33,445 nt of DNA from an uncultured Bacilli bacterium (GTDB lineage Bacteria; Bacillota_I; Bacilli_A; RF39; UBA660), in contig CANQVR010000007.1 of assembly GCA_947627375.1 (NCBI GenBank), positions 1 to 33,445 of the forward strand. The letters run 5' to 3'. Shown in pieces: positions 1-7,813 of this stretch; within the stretch, counting starts at the first letter, position 1, and each line of letters begins with the position of its first letter. A model generated the notes under the pieces. The model made no database searches. It saw only the letters and a list, made by a program, of their open reading frames with translations, and was not told the origin of the DNA. The position numbers were made by a program, and so were the translations under genes.

Positions 1-126
1 AATCCCTTTAATTTTGGGAATTTTCTCTTATTATTTTTATTTTTCATAAAAATGGGAACTTCTAATAAAATTCAGTCAAAACTTTATATAGTAGAAAATA
101 AAACTAAGTAGAGATAAGTAATTTTT

Positions 127-432
127 CTAAGAATTATTAGTAGAAATTTTTATTATCATATCCATTTCATCATCTTTAGCAATTATATTTTTATGTATTT
201 CTCCACATTTCTGGCACTTATAAACAATTTTGTAAGTATCTTTATATTTTTCTATACTTATAGGTTCGAGTAAACCGAGACAATTATTCATTCTGTCTCC
301 TGGATTAATATCTACATGTTTTGAATACAAACAATATGGACAATGATCTCTAGTTGTATAATTTAAAGTACTTACAAGACGTCCACAATTTTCACAAATA
401 AATTCTTCATCACGCTTAACAAATCTTTTCAT
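127..432 (-). CDS. RNHCP-domain zinc-ribbon protein
   Basis: A 101-residue protein with paired cysteines at C13/C16, C31/C34 and C73/C76 and a single C51. The central stretch TRDHCPYCLYSKHVD followed by PGDR matches the RNHCP domain, a small family of presumed zinc-binding proteins whose biochemical role is not established. I placed the start at 432 because the reverse strand reads GGAGAAATAATATG there. An in-frame ATG at 453 lies inside the -10 element of the gene's own promoter and cannot be translated. The gene is divergent from scpA, with back-to-back extended -10 promoters. There is no membrane segment, so it is probably cytosolic. The family call is fairly sure; the function is unknown. 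Confidence 0.8.
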   Translation of the reverse strand: MKRFVKRDEEFICENCGRLVSTLNYTTRDHCPYCLYSKHVDINPGDRMNNCLGLLEPISIEKYKDTYKIVYKCQKCGEIHKNIIAKDDEMDMIIKISTNNS

Positions 433-451
433 ATTATTTCTCCATAAATTC

Positions 452-457
452 ATTATA
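452..457 (-). promoter_or_regulatory. -10 element of the RNHCP gene promoter
   Basis: The reverse strand reads TGGTATAAT, a perfect extended -10. No clear -35 is visible. It lies 22 bp from the matching -10 of scpA on the other strand, so the two promoters must share upstream DNA. Confidence 0.65.
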
Positions 458-479
458 CCACATATAAGTAATTTTATGG

Positions 480-485
480 TATAAT
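480..485 (+). promoter_or_regulatory. -10 element of the scpA promoter
   Basis: The forward strand reads TGGTATAAT (extended -10) about 20 bp before the scpA start at 505. The ATG at 484 overlaps this -10, which rules it out as the start codon. Confidence 0.65.
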
Positions 486-504
486 GATTATAGTTGGTGA
501 TAAT

Positions 505-1227
505 ATGGATATAAAATTTAAAATAGATGAGTTTGAAGGACCTCTTGATTTACTTTTACATTTAATTAAAGAAAGTAAAATGGATATTTTTGATATTCAA
601 ATAGAGGAAATAACTAAACAGTATTTAGCTTATATTGAAAGTCAAGAAAAACTTAATTTAGAAATTGCAAGTGAATACTTGGTAATGGCTAGTGAACTTT
701 TGGAAATAAAATCTAAAATGTTACTTCCACGCAATGAAGAAGAACTTGAGATAGAAGAAGAGGATCCTAGAGAACAACTTGTTAGTCGTTTACTTGAATA
801 TGAAGCTTATAAAGAAATCACTAAGACATTAAAAGCTAAAGAAGATGATAGACGTGATATTTATACTAAGATGCCTGAAAATGTAAATGATTATATTGAA
901 AATCGTAATTATTTAGAAAGTGGTTTAAATATAGAAGATTTAACTAATGCTTTCTTAAAGTTTTTACAAAGAAAGGAAGCAGCTAAACCATTAAAAACTA
1001 AAGTCACAGTTAAGGAAATATCAGTTTCTTCTAGAAGAAGAGATATAAAGAAAATATTAAAAAAAGAAAAGAAAGTTTCTTTCTTTAAGTTGTTTCCTGT
1101 TGTTACAAAAGAATATATTGTGGCGACATTTTTAGCTATTTTAGAAATGGCTAAAAACAATGAATTACTTATTAAACAAAAAGATACATTTGAAGATATA
1201 GTTTGTGAGGTGCCAAATGGAAAATAA
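505..1227 (+). CDS. scpA: Segregation and condensation protein A (kleisin)
   Basis: A 240-residue ScpA. The N-terminus IDEFEGPLDLLLHLIKESK is the family signature, the helical N-terminal domain that contacts the SMC neck. The acidic stretch LEIEEEDPREQLVSRLLEYE follows, and the C-terminus (SFFKLFPVVTKEYIVATFLAILEM) is the winged-helix part that binds the SMC head. Together with ScpB and SMC it forms the chromosome-organising condensin. The start at 505 is set by GGTGAT just upstream and by the family N-terminus; the in-frame ATG at 484 lies in the promoter. The stop overlaps the scpB start, as in most Firmicutes, which suggests coupled translation. Confidence 0.95.
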   Translation: MDIKFKIDEFEGPLDLLLHLIKESKMDIFDIQIEEITKQYLAYIESQEKLNLEIASEYLVMASELLEIKSKMLLPRNEEELEIEEEDPREQLVSRLLEYEAYKEITKTLKAKEDDRRDIYTKMPENVNDYIENRNYLESGLNIEDLTNAFLKFLQRKEAAKPLKTKVTVKEISVSSRRRDIKKILKKEKKVSFFKLFPVVTKEYIVATFLAILEMAKNNELLIKQKDTFEDIVCEVPNGK

Positions 1228-1795
1228 AATAGCGGTATTAGAAGGTTTATTATTTGTTGTGGGAGAAGATGGTCTTTCTTTAGAACAAATTATGGGAATT
1301 TTAGAAATAAATGAAGAAGAAGCAAAAGAATTAGTTAAACTTTTGAAGAAAAATTATGAAGATGATAGTCGTGGTATTAGAATTGATTTTTTAGGTAATA
1401 GATTTAAACTTACTACTAAAAAAGAACATAAAGAATATTATCAAAAATTGCTTGAAAGAAGTGATAGTAATGTTTTAAGTCAAGCAGCTTTAGAAACTTT
1501 AGCAATTATTGCTTATAATGAGCCAGTAACACGTATGCAGGTAGATACTTTAAGAGGAGTTGCTAGTTCTCAGATGATTAGGAAACTTGTGGCCAAAGGA
1601 TTTATTAAAGAAGCGGGCAGAAGTGATCTGTTAGGACGTCCTATATTATATGAGACTACTAATGATTTCTTGGACTATTTTGGTCTTTCGACAATAGATG
1701 ATCTTCCTGATATGAGGGATTTTCTAGAAAAAGAAGAAGAGGAAAATGAAGATACTGATTTGTATAGATCAAAATATATAGAAGAAGAGGCTTAA
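1217..1795 (+). CDS. scpB: Segregation and condensation protein B
   Basis: A 192-residue ScpB built of tandem winged-helix domains. The conserved core LSQAALETLAIIAYNEPVTR and the later RKLVAKGFIKEAGRSDLLGRPILYETT are diagnostic. It dimerises and binds the ScpA linker in the SMC condensin complex. The start at 1217 follows GAGGTG with good spacing. A longer reading from GTG at 1205 would place the Shine-Dalgarno inside the coding region. It overlaps scpA by 11 bp. The C-terminal tail is very acidic, as is common in the family. Confidence 0.95.
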   Translation: MENKIAVLEGLLFVVGEDGLSLEQIMGILEINEEEAKELVKLLKKNYEDDSRGIRIDFLGNRFKLTTKKEHKEYYQKLLERSDSNVLSQAALETLAIIAYNEPVTRMQVDTLRGVASSQMIRKLVAKGFIKEAGRSDLLGRPILYETTNDFLDYFGLSTIDDLPDMRDFLEKEEEENEDTDLYRSKYIEEEA

Positions 1796-1798
1796 TGC

Positions 1799-1828
1799 TT
1801 TACAAGAATACATATTTTATTATATAAT
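1799..1828 (+). promoter_or_regulatory. Promoter of tRNA-Leu
   Basis: TTTACA (1799-1804) and TATAAT (1823-1828) are separated by 18 bp. The expected transcription start is about 7 bp before the tRNA, so the tRNA has its own promoter and does not depend on scpAB. Confidence 0.7.
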
Positions 1829-1841
1829 TTATGTATGTCTT

Positions 1842-1928
1842 GCCTGCGTGGTGGAATTGGTAGACACGTTGGACTCAAAATCCAATGGTACTTGTACCGT
1901 GCCGGTTCAAGTCCGGCCGCAGGCACCA
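1842..1928 (+). tRNA. tRNA-Leu (anticodon CAA)
   Basis: A class II tRNA with long variable arm. The acceptor stem GCCTGCG pairs with CGCAGGC. The anticodon stem TTGGA/TCCAA encloses loop CTCAAAA, giving anticodon CAA, which reads UUG. The T-arm contains GGTTCAAGTCC. The discriminator base is A at 1925 and CCA is encoded at 1926-1928. Confidence 0.97.
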
Positions 1929-1965
1929 GATTGATAGGAACCTCGGAAAATTCGAGTAAAAATAG

Positions 1966-1993
1966 AAAACGACTTGCAAAAAAAGCCGTTTTT
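1966..1993 (+). terminator. Probable terminator of tRNA-Leu
   Basis: AAAACG (1966-1971) pairs with CGTTTT (1987-1992), with an A/C mismatch and three further inner pairs, and a T run follows. The stem is AT-rich, so strength is uncertain. Confidence 0.5.
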
Positions 1994-2031
1994 ATGTTAT
2001 TATGTATTTGTTAAGGAGACTTGCATAAAAT

Positions 2032-2072
2032 AAAAAAGGAATACCTAATTTTGACGAGTTAGGTACTATTCC
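2032..2072 (-). terminator. Terminator of the small hydrophobic peptide gene
   Basis: On the minus strand GGAAT, a three-base bulge and ACCTAA pair with TTAGGT and ATTCC around a 10-base loop. TTTTTT then follows in the minus direction. This is a convincing intrinsic terminator for the gene at 2109-2186. Confidence 0.7.
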
Positions 2073-2085
2073 CAAATTTTAGGTT

Positions 2086-2110
2086 AGTACCGACTTATAC
2101 AGTTGGTACT
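2086..2110 (-). other. 3' hairpin overlapping the stop codon of the small peptide gene
   Basis: AGTACCGACT (2086-2095) pairs with AGTTGGTACT (2101-2110) over ten base pairs including one G-U pair, with a 5-base loop. On the minus strand it starts at the stop codon. It could stabilise the 3' end of the mRNA or act as a second terminator. Confidence 0.6.
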
Positions 2111-2186
2111 ATTTTATTAATATGATTAAAATCACAATAATAAGGAGTATTATGATAGTACAAAGATATTTCTTTGCTTTTTTCAT
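2109..2186 (-). CDS. 25-residue hydrophobic peptide, type I toxin-like
   Basis: On the minus strand a perfect AAGGAGGTGA stands four bases before an ATG at 2186. The 25-codon frame starts MKKAKKYLC and continues as an almost unbroken run of Ile, Leu and Val ending in Lys. This is one short membrane helix with a basic N-terminus. Two hairpins follow, the second with a T run. A very strong Shine-Dalgarno, a tiny hydrophobic peptide and a structured 3' end resemble type I toxin genes of Firmicutes (the TxpA/BsrG/Fst kind), but I see no clear homology to a named family. I could not identify a convincing promoter or an antisense-RNA promoter. A small regulatory membrane peptide is an alternative. 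Confidence 0.5.
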   Translation of the reverse strand: MKKAKKYLCTIIILLIIVILIILIK

Positions 2187-2228
2187 AACTTCACCTCCTT
2201 CCATTTTAAAAAGTAAAGGAGATAAATT

Positions 2229-2558
2229 ATGGAACAAATATATAACAAATTAGTAAGAGATAAAATACCTGAAATAATTAAATCAAATGGAGATGAACCA
2301 ATTACTAGAGTTCTAACAGATGATGAATATAAAATTGAATTAGAAAAAAAATTAAATGAGGAATATCAAGAAGTTTTAAGTGCAACTGGAAAAGATAGAA
2401 TAGAAGAATTAGCCGATATGTTAGAAATAATGAAATATTTAGCTAAATTAGAAAATGCAACATTAGAAGAAATTATTGCTATTGCAAAAGAAAAAGGAGC
2501 AAAAAGGGGAACTTTTGAAAATAAAATATTTTTAGAAAAGACGTTGAGAAAGGAATAA
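2229..2558 (+). CDS. MazG-like nucleotide pyrophosphohydrolase
   Basis: A 109-residue all-helical protein beginning MEQIYNKLVRDKIPEII, the signature of a MazG/HisE-like group usually annotated as phosphoribosyl-ATP pyrophosphohydrolase-like. The acidic helices contain EEYQEV and later EELADMLEIM, matching the ExxE...ExxD metal-binding pattern of the superfamily. The likely role is hydrolysis of unwanted NTPs to NMP and pyrophosphate. No his genes are nearby, so a house-cleaning role is more likely than histidine synthesis. AAAGGAG precedes the ATG. The gene is monocistronic here and its 5' region is shared with the antisense small peptide gene. The exact substrate cannot be told. Confidence 0.8.
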   Translation: MEQIYNKLVRDKIPEIIKSNGDEPITRVLTDDEYKIELEKKLNEEYQEVLSATGKDRIEELADMLEIMKYLAKLENATLEEIIAIAKEKGAKRGTFENKIFLEKTLRKE

Positions 2559-2650
2559 ATTAAAATTATTAAATTTTATTACAAAAGTTGAATGCCTACC
2601 TACTATATTTGTGTTTCTAGCGAATGAGTGTTATTTTTATATAAATATGT

Positions 2651-2656
2651 TATAAT
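2651..2656 (+). promoter_or_regulatory. -10 element upstream of the beta-propeller gene
   Basis: TGTTATAAT, an extended -10, lies 24 bp before the start at 2680. The -35 region is poor. Confidence 0.6.
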
Positions 2657-2679
2657 AGTGAATAGAATAGAGGTGCCAT

Positions 2680-4629
2680 ATGAAAGTAAATAAAAAAATA
2701 TTTATTATAATTGTAATAGTATTAGTAATGTTAGGAACAGGAGGAGTTTTATTTTTTAAAGAAAACAATTCGGAAATAAAAACTATTAAGTCAGATAAAC
2801 AATTATTGAGTATTTATAAAAGAAAACAAGACAATAGTGATTTGAAAAATTTATTTTTACGTATTGTAACTTTACCTTTTCATATTCCTATTAATAGATA
2901 TGGCGGTGATGGCTATCTGACAAGGACTGATAGTTGGCAATCTAATTGGAGTGCTGATTCTTCTGATGACTATTCTAAAACCAATATTCAGGTTGAAAAT
3001 GTAGATGAAGCAGATATTACTAAAACAGATGGAAATTATATTTATTCTCTTTCTGAAAATGATGTAGTCATAACTAACACAATAGATCCAAAAAATATTA
3101 AAATTGAATCTAAAATAAAATTGTCAAGTGGTATTTATCCTGAAGATTTAATACTTTACAAGAATAAGTTGGTAGTTATTTCTAGTGATGTTAGTAGTCA
3201 AAATTCTTACTATGATGATAAAAGCAATACTATTGTAGGCATATATGATATTACCAATAAAAGTAAACCTAACTTATTAAAAAGTTATACTTTGTATGAA
3301 AAATATTATACTTCTAGATGTATAGATAATAGATTATATGTAATATCTACTGGTATGTTAAGGGAAGAAAATAATAAAATTGTTACTTATTATAGAGAAG
3401 ATAATAATCAAAAAGAAATAAGTCTAAATAATATTAAATATTTGGAAGATGTCAAAACTAATAATCAAACTTTAATATCAACAATAGATTTAGATGATCC
3501 AAAAAGTAATGTAAATATTGACTCATATCTTATGGATATTTCTAATGCTTATGTATCAGAAAATGCTATATATTTATTAGATCAAAAATATGATTATAAT
3601 TATGTACCATCAATTAGTTCACTTTTTGGATATAAAGGAGTTTTGGGACTGTTTGAAAATACAAACTCTGATGATTATAGTGGGGATAATACAGAAATTT
3701 ATAAATTTGATATTTTCAAAAATGGAGAAGTTACTTATAATACTAAAACTAATGTAGAAGGAACAACTATTAATCAATATTCAGTAGATGAAAATAAAGG
3801 ACATTTAAGAGTTGCTTTACACGATGAAAACGGTTCAAGAATTGCGATATTTGATGAAAGATTAAAAACAATAGGAACAACTGATTATGTTGCAAAAGAT
3901 GAAGAAATGTATTCATCAAGATTTATGGGTGATAAAGCTTATCTAGTAACATTCCAAAATACAGATCCATTATTTGTTATTGATTTAAGTGATGAGAAAA
4001 ATCCAAAAATATTAGGAGAGTTAAAAATACCAGGATATAGTATGTATTTACATCCTTACGATGAAACTCATTTAATTGGAATTGGTATGGATACTTATAC
4101 GATATATCATCAAGATATATATGGTAAAGTTACTGCTGGATCTACTGTTGTATCTGGAATGAAAATGGCTTTATTTGATGTTAGCGATGTTAATAATCCT
4201 AAAGAAATTTCTCATACAGTAATAGGAGATAGTAAAGCTACCTCAGCAATTCTTACTAATCCAAAAGCATTACTATTTTCTAAAGAAAAGAATTTAATTG
4301 CAATACCTGTTAACAATTATAATGAAAATTTTGAAGTTAATTATTCTGATTCGTATGAATCTGCTATAAATGATTATAAGGATTATAAAGGAAATATAAT
4401 TGGTGAAGGTTACTATGTTTATAATATTAATTTAACAAATGGATTTAATTTAAAAGGTGTAATAACACATGAAAGAAGCAACTATACAACCTTATCAAGC
4501 GAATCTAATTTGTTAAGAGGTTTATATATTAATAATAATTTATATACAGTATCAAGAGATATGATTAAAGTAAATAATTTAAATGATTTAAGTTTGATTA
4601 ATGAATTAAAAATAAAGGAGGCAAAATAA
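2680..4629 (+). CDS. Membrane-anchored secreted beta-propeller protein
   Basis: A 649-residue protein with an N-terminal hydrophobic segment (about residues 5-26) and a large extracellular domain. The motif NVDEADITKTDGNYIYSL is typical of the beta-propeller domain family annotated as secreted proteins distantly related to WD40. Recurrent strands such as KLVVISSD, LYVISTG, GDKAYLVTF and PLFVIDLSDEKNPKILGEL mark the propeller blades. No catalytic motif is recognised; the domain may bind ligand or protein at the cell surface. GAGGTG precedes the ATG. The stop codon shares a base with the start of the DUF4190 gene, so the two are probably co-translated. Confidence 0.8.
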   Translation: MKVNKKIFIIIVIVLVMLGTGGVLFFKENNSEIKTIKSDKQLLSIYKRKQDNSDLKNLFLRIVTLPFHIPINRYGGDGYLTRTDSWQSNWSADSSDDYSKTNIQVENVDEADITKTDGNYIYSLSENDVVITNTIDPKNIKIESKIKLSSGIYPEDLILYKNKLVVISSDVSSQNSYYDDKSNTIVGIYDITNKSKPNLLKSYTLYEKYYTSRCIDNRLYVISTGMLREENNKIVTYYREDNNQKEISLNNIKYLEDVKTNNQTLISTIDLDDPKSNVNIDSYLMDISNAYVSENAIYLLDQKYDYNYVPSISSLFGYKGVLGLFENTNSDDYSGDNTEIYKFDIFKNGEVTYNTKTNVEGTTINQYSVDENKGHLRVALHDENGSRIAIFDERLKTIGTTDYVAKDEEMYSSRFMGDKAYLVTFQNTDPLFVIDLSDEKNPKILGELKIPGYSMYLHPYDETHLIGIGMDTYTIYHQDIYGKVTAGSTVVSGMKMALFDVSDVNNPKEISHTVIGDSKATSAILTNPKALLFSKEKNLIAIPVNNYNENFEVNYSDSYESAINDYKDYKGNIIGEGYYVYNINLTNGFNLKGVITHERSNYTTLSSESNLLRGLYINNNLYTVSRDMIKVNNLNDLSLINELKIKEAK

Positions 4630-4883
4630 TGAAAGAAAAAAAATTCTTTGTATTGGATATTGATTCACTAGTTTTAGGTATACTTTCAATATTAACTGCT
4701 TTGTTTTGGTATATTAGTTTACCAAGTGGAATACTTGCAATTGTATTTGGAGTTAAATCAGTTCATAAAACAGGAAGTAAAATAGGAAAAGCAGGAATGA
4801 TATTAGGAATTATAGGACTTGCCTTATTTACTTTTATATATATTAGTTTAATATTAATGATTTTGTCATCAAATGTATATTAG
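4629..4883 (+). CDS. DUF4190-type small membrane protein
   Basis: An 84-residue protein with hydrophobic segments around residues 12-40 and 55-80. The pattern LVLGILSILTA, SGILAIVFGVKSVHKTG and GKAGMILGIIGLAL is typical of DUF4190 proteins, whose role is unknown. It starts in the overlap TAATG with the preceding gene; an upstream AAGGAGG at the end of that gene serves as ribosome site. A terminator follows. A second member of the family lies at 8846-9082. Confidence 0.8.
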   Translation: MKEKKFFVLDIDSLVLGILSILTALFWYISLPSGILAIVFGVKSVHKTGSKIGKAGMILGIIGLALFTFIYISLILMILSSNVY

Positions 4884-4919
4884 AAAATAGAATTATAATT
4901 AATTTATTATACATAAAAG

Positions 4920-4945
4920 TCAACCTGAAAATAGGTTGATTTTTT
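4920..4945 (+). terminator. Terminator after the beta-propeller/DUF4190 pair
   Basis: TCAACCT pairs with AGGTTGA around loop GAAAAT, followed by TTTTTT. Confidence 0.9.
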
Positions 4946-5078
4946 GTAGATAATTAATTTATGTAGTAATATTTAGAATGTATTTAAATTATTTGTTTTA
5001 ACAAAAAAAGAAAATTATTGGTATTATCATCAGTGTAAAATTACTGGAAAATGGATATTATTATTTATTGAAATATAG

Positions 5079-5084
5079 TATAAT
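5079..5084 (+). promoter_or_regulatory. Possible -10 upstream of the serine hydrolase
   Basis: TATAAT lies about 60 bp before the gene at 5142. No good -35 is visible. Nothing else is recognised between the terminator at 4945 and this element. Confidence 0.45.
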
Positions 5085-5141
5085 TATCTTAGTTGGAATA
5101 AAGATGAGGGTAATGATATGATTATTTTAAGAAGGTGAATT

Positions 5142-6155
5142 ATGGAAATAGAAAAATTTTTACTTGAAAATTATAAAGATATAGATTCTTTAGGATATGT
5201 TGTTGAAGTATTTGATAATGACAAAGAGTATGAATATGTTGTTGGTAATTCTTCTTTAAAACCGCAAGTTGTGAAAGCAAGTAGTAATACTTTATATGAT
5301 ATTGCATCTATTACTAAGATGTTTACGGCAACACTTGTTTATATGGCTTATGAAGAAGGATTGATTGATTTAAAACAAACTGTATATTCAATTGATTCTA
5401 ATTTTATTAATTTAAAAGATGTAACTATTTATGATTTACTAGGGCATTCACAAGAAGTTTATACTGATGGATATTTAGGTATTGCTAAAGACGCAAGTGA
5501 TTTTATGAAAATTTTATATTCTTCTTATGTCATTAATAAAAAACATAAATATGTTGATGTACATTATATAATTTTATCTACTCTTTTAGAAAAGATTTAT
5601 AATAAACCTTTTAATGTTCTTGTCTTAGATAAAATTATAAATAAACTTGGGCTTAAAAATACTAAATTTTCACCAACTGAAAATGAATGTGCACCATGTA
5701 ATTTTGAGTTTGGTAAAGAAGATATAAAACCTGGTATAGTTCATGATAAGAAAGCACGACGTGCACGTGAGCTTGGAATATATACAGGCCATGCCGGACT
5801 TTTTGCGACGGGTAAAGATATCCTTACTTTTTTAAAGACTTTTCTCGATTGTGAATTATTAAAAGAAGATACTATTAAATTGATGCTTAAGCATGATGGA
5901 GATAATAACTATAATCATATGAGTTGTAGATGTAGAAAAGAAATAAGTAAAGTATTAGAAAACTTTAGTGATGAGTCAATTACATATTCAGGTTTTACTG
6001 GTCCTATGTTTGTAATGGATTTTAAAAGACGTTTGATAATTCTTGTAATGTGTAATACACCACATAATGCTATTTATGAAGACTCAAGGAGTAATAGAAG
6101 AGAGACTATTGCTAAACTTATAAAAGATCTTAAAACTGTAATAGATAATAAGTAA
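5142..6155 (+). CDS. Serine hydrolase of the beta-lactamase / PBP-like family
   Basis: A 337-residue protein of the class C beta-lactamase-related fold. The nucleophile motif SxxK is S56-ITK-K59 in DIASITKMFTATL. The second motif Y-x-N/D is Y137-V-D139 in KYVDVHYIILSTLLEKI. The third motif is YSGFTGPMFVMD near residue 282, where many relatives have HTGFTGT. No signal peptide is visible, so it appears cytosolic, which argues for an esterase or peptidase role rather than secreted beta-lactamase activity. AAGGTGA precedes the ATG. It lies 42 bp upstream of a methyltransferase gene that has its own -10. The substrate cannot be predicted. Confidence 0.82.
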   Translation: MEIEKFLLENYKDIDSLGYVVEVFDNDKEYEYVVGNSSLKPQVVKASSNTLYDIASITKMFTATLVYMAYEEGLIDLKQTVYSIDSNFINLKDVTIYDLLGHSQEVYTDGYLGIAKDASDFMKILYSSYVINKKHKYVDVHYIILSTLLEKIYNKPFNVLVLDKIINKLGLKNTKFSPTENECAPCNFEFGKEDIKPGIVHDKKARRARELGIYTGHAGLFATGKDILTFLKTFLDCELLKEDTIKLMLKHDGDNNYNHMSCRCRKEISKVLENFSDESITYSGFTGPMFVMDFKRRLIILVMCNTPHNAIYEDSRSNRRETIAKLIKDLKTVIDNK

Positions 6156-6168
6156 AGTTATGTTTTGT

Positions 6169-6174
6169 TATAAT
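6169..6174 (+). promoter_or_regulatory. -10 element before the methyltransferase gene
   Basis: TGTTATAAT, an extended -10, lies 24 bp before the TTG start at 6198. Confidence 0.55.
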
Positions 6175-6197
6175 TATTTTAAAGCGAGGTGATTTAT

Positions 6198-7070
6198 TTG
6201 AAATGTGTAGATGATTTTTATGATTATGAGATAATCGATGCGTCTTGTGGAGAAAAACTAGAAAGATGGAAGGATATTTATCTTTTAAGACCTGATCCAC
6301 AAATTATTTGGGATAATGGTAATTTGAGTGAAAAATATAAAGGTATGATCGATGCTAGATATATACGTAGTAATAAAGGTGGAGGACATTGGGAAAATTT
6401 AAAAGATGTTCCTTCAAACTGGCGTGTTTCATATCATGATTTAGTTTTTAACATAAAGCAAATGGGCTTTAAACATACAGGACTTTTTCCTGAGCAAGCT
6501 AGTAATTGGAATTTTATGATTGATAAAATAAAAAACTCTAAAAGAGAAATTAAAGTACTTAATCTTTTTGGATATACTGGTGCGGCAACAGTTGCTTGTC
6601 TTTTTGCAGGAGCATCAGTCGTGCATGTTGATTCATCTCGTGGAATGGTCGATTGGTGCAAAGAAAATGTGAAAAGTAATTGTTTAGAAGATATGAGTGT
6701 TCGTTATTTAGTCGATGATGTTTTGAAATTTGTTAAACGCGAAATAAGACGTGGTAATAAATACGATGCAATTGTTATGGATCCTCCTAGTTTTGGTAGA
6801 GGTGCTAAAAAAGAAGTTTGGAATATAGAAGATGATTTATTTCCACTTATAAATTTATGTTTAGAAATATTAAGTGATAGGCCATTATTCTTTTTGATTA
6901 ATTCTTATACTACGGGACTTTCTCCAATAGTACTTAAAAATATGCTTTTGCTTACTGTTAATAAAAAATATAAAGGTATTGTTACTTGTGGGGAAGTTGG
7001 TATTCCTATAAAAAGTAATAAGTTAATCCTTCCATGTGGTATTTATGGGAGATGGGAAAGTGATGAATAA
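6198..7070 (+). CDS. RlmI-like class I SAM methyltransferase
   Basis: A 290-residue Rossmann methyltransferase. The SAM-binding loop NLFGYTGAATVACLFAGA begins at residue 122, the acidic ribose-binding end is VVHVDSS, and the catalytic motif is DPPSF at residue 195. FPEQASNWNF before motif I is typical of the RlmI/RlmL-like group that methylates 23S rRNA, so an rRNA cytosine or guanine methyltransferase is likely, but the target base is unproven. The N-terminal PUA domain of RlmI is absent. I choose the TTG at 6198, because GAGGTG (6186-6191) is spaced six bases before it; an upstream GTG at 6189 lies inside that site. It overlaps the next gene, an RNA pseudouridine synthase, which fits an RNA-modification pair. 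Confidence 0.8.
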   Translation: MKCVDDFYDYEIIDASCGEKLERWKDIYLLRPDPQIIWDNGNLSEKYKGMIDARYIRSNKGGGHWENLKDVPSNWRVSYHDLVFNIKQMGFKHTGLFPEQASNWNFMIDKIKNSKREIKVLNLFGYTGAATVACLFAGASVVHVDSSRGMVDWCKENVKSNCLEDMSVRYLVDDVLKFVKREIRRGNKYDAIVMDPPSFGRGAKKEVWNIEDDLFPLINLCLEILSDRPLFFLINSYTTGLSPIVLKNMLLLTVNKKYKGIVTCGEVGIPIKSNKLILPCGIYGRWESDE

Positions 7071-7743
7071 ATTAGATATTTTATATGAAGATAATCATCT
7101 GCTTGTTGTAGTAAAACCTTGTAATGTTTTGAGTCAAGGTGATAATACTCACGATAAAGATATGCTTACTATGGTTAAAGAATATATAAAAGAAAAATAT
7201 CATAAACCAGGAAATGTTTATATAGGACTTGTGCATAGACTTGATAGACCGGTAGGAGGATTAATGGTCTTTGCTAAAACTAGTAAAGCAGCAAGTAGAC
7301 TTTCAGAACAAGTTAGAAATCATACTTTTAAGAAAACCTATTTAGCAATTACTTCTAAAGTTATAGAGAAAAAAACTGATACTTGGTGTGATTATCTTTT
7401 AAAAGAAGAAAATGGTAATTCTATTATTAGTGATCAAGAACATGGAAAGTTTGCTAAACTTTCTTATGAAGTTTTGGATAGTAATGATAAAAATTCTTTA
7501 GTAAAAGTAAATTTGGAAACTGGTCGTCATCATCAAATTAGAGTTCAGTTTGCGTCTCATGGCTATCCTTTGTGTGGAGATCAAAGATATGGAGTGCAAG
7601 ATAGGAGTCAAATTGCTCTTTTTGCCTATAGGATAGAATTTATTCATCCTACTACTAAAGAGGTTTTAATTTTTGAAAAACTTCCTGTGCAAAAAGGATG
7701 GTGGACACATTTTACATTGTCTAAAATTGTCAATAAAAATTAA
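7063..7743 (+). CDS. RluA-family RNA pseudouridine synthase
   Basis: A 226-residue pseudouridine synthase. The catalytic motif is GLVHRLDRPVGGLMVFAKT, with the nucleophilic Asp at D61. LETGRHHQIRVQFASHGYPLCGD is the conserved RluA core. It isomerises uridine to pseudouridine in rRNA or tRNA. There is no N-terminal S4 domain, which makes it one of the short RluA-type enzymes. The start at 7063 overlaps the preceding stop by 8 bp, with a GGGA-rich site upstream; an ORF extension to 7036 has no ribosome site of its own. The family is sure, the target nucleotide is not. Confidence 0.88.
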   Translation: MNKLDILYEDNHLLVVVKPCNVLSQGDNTHDKDMLTMVKEYIKEKYHKPGNVYIGLVHRLDRPVGGLMVFAKTSKAASRLSEQVRNHTFKKTYLAITSKVIEKKTDTWCDYLLKEENGNSIISDQEHGKFAKLSYEVLDSNDKNSLVKVNLETGRHHQIRVQFASHGYPLCGDQRYGVQDRSQIALFAYRIEFIHPTTKEVLIFEKLPVQKGWWTHFTLSKIVNKN

Positions 7744-7746
7744 TAT

Positions 7747-7775
7747 TTGCAATTACATAAAATATTTGTTATTAT
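7747..7775 (+). promoter_or_regulatory. Promoter of the Pro/Ala-rich protein gene
   Basis: TTGCAA (7747-7752), a 17 bp spacer and TATTAT (7770-7775) preceded by TGT. Confidence 0.75.
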
Positions 7776-7813
7776 ATTAATAGATTAGAATAAAATAAAG
7801 GGAGAACGATATT

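Noticed and set aside
1-24. TCCC/GGGA hairpin at the left edge as a terminator
   Set aside because: Only four base pairs are visible with a nine-base-plus AT loop; too weak to call.
484-504. Longer scpA start at ATG 484
   Set aside because: This ATG overlaps the TATAAT -10 of the gene itself and so lies upstream of the transcript start.
2152-2253. Plus-strand 33-codon frame with AAGGAG upstream, opposite the small hydrophobic peptide gene
   Set aside because: It runs into the MazG-like gene in another frame, and its codons mirror the reverse-strand peptide and its Shine-Dalgarno. The minus-strand reading has a better ribosome site, composition and terminator.
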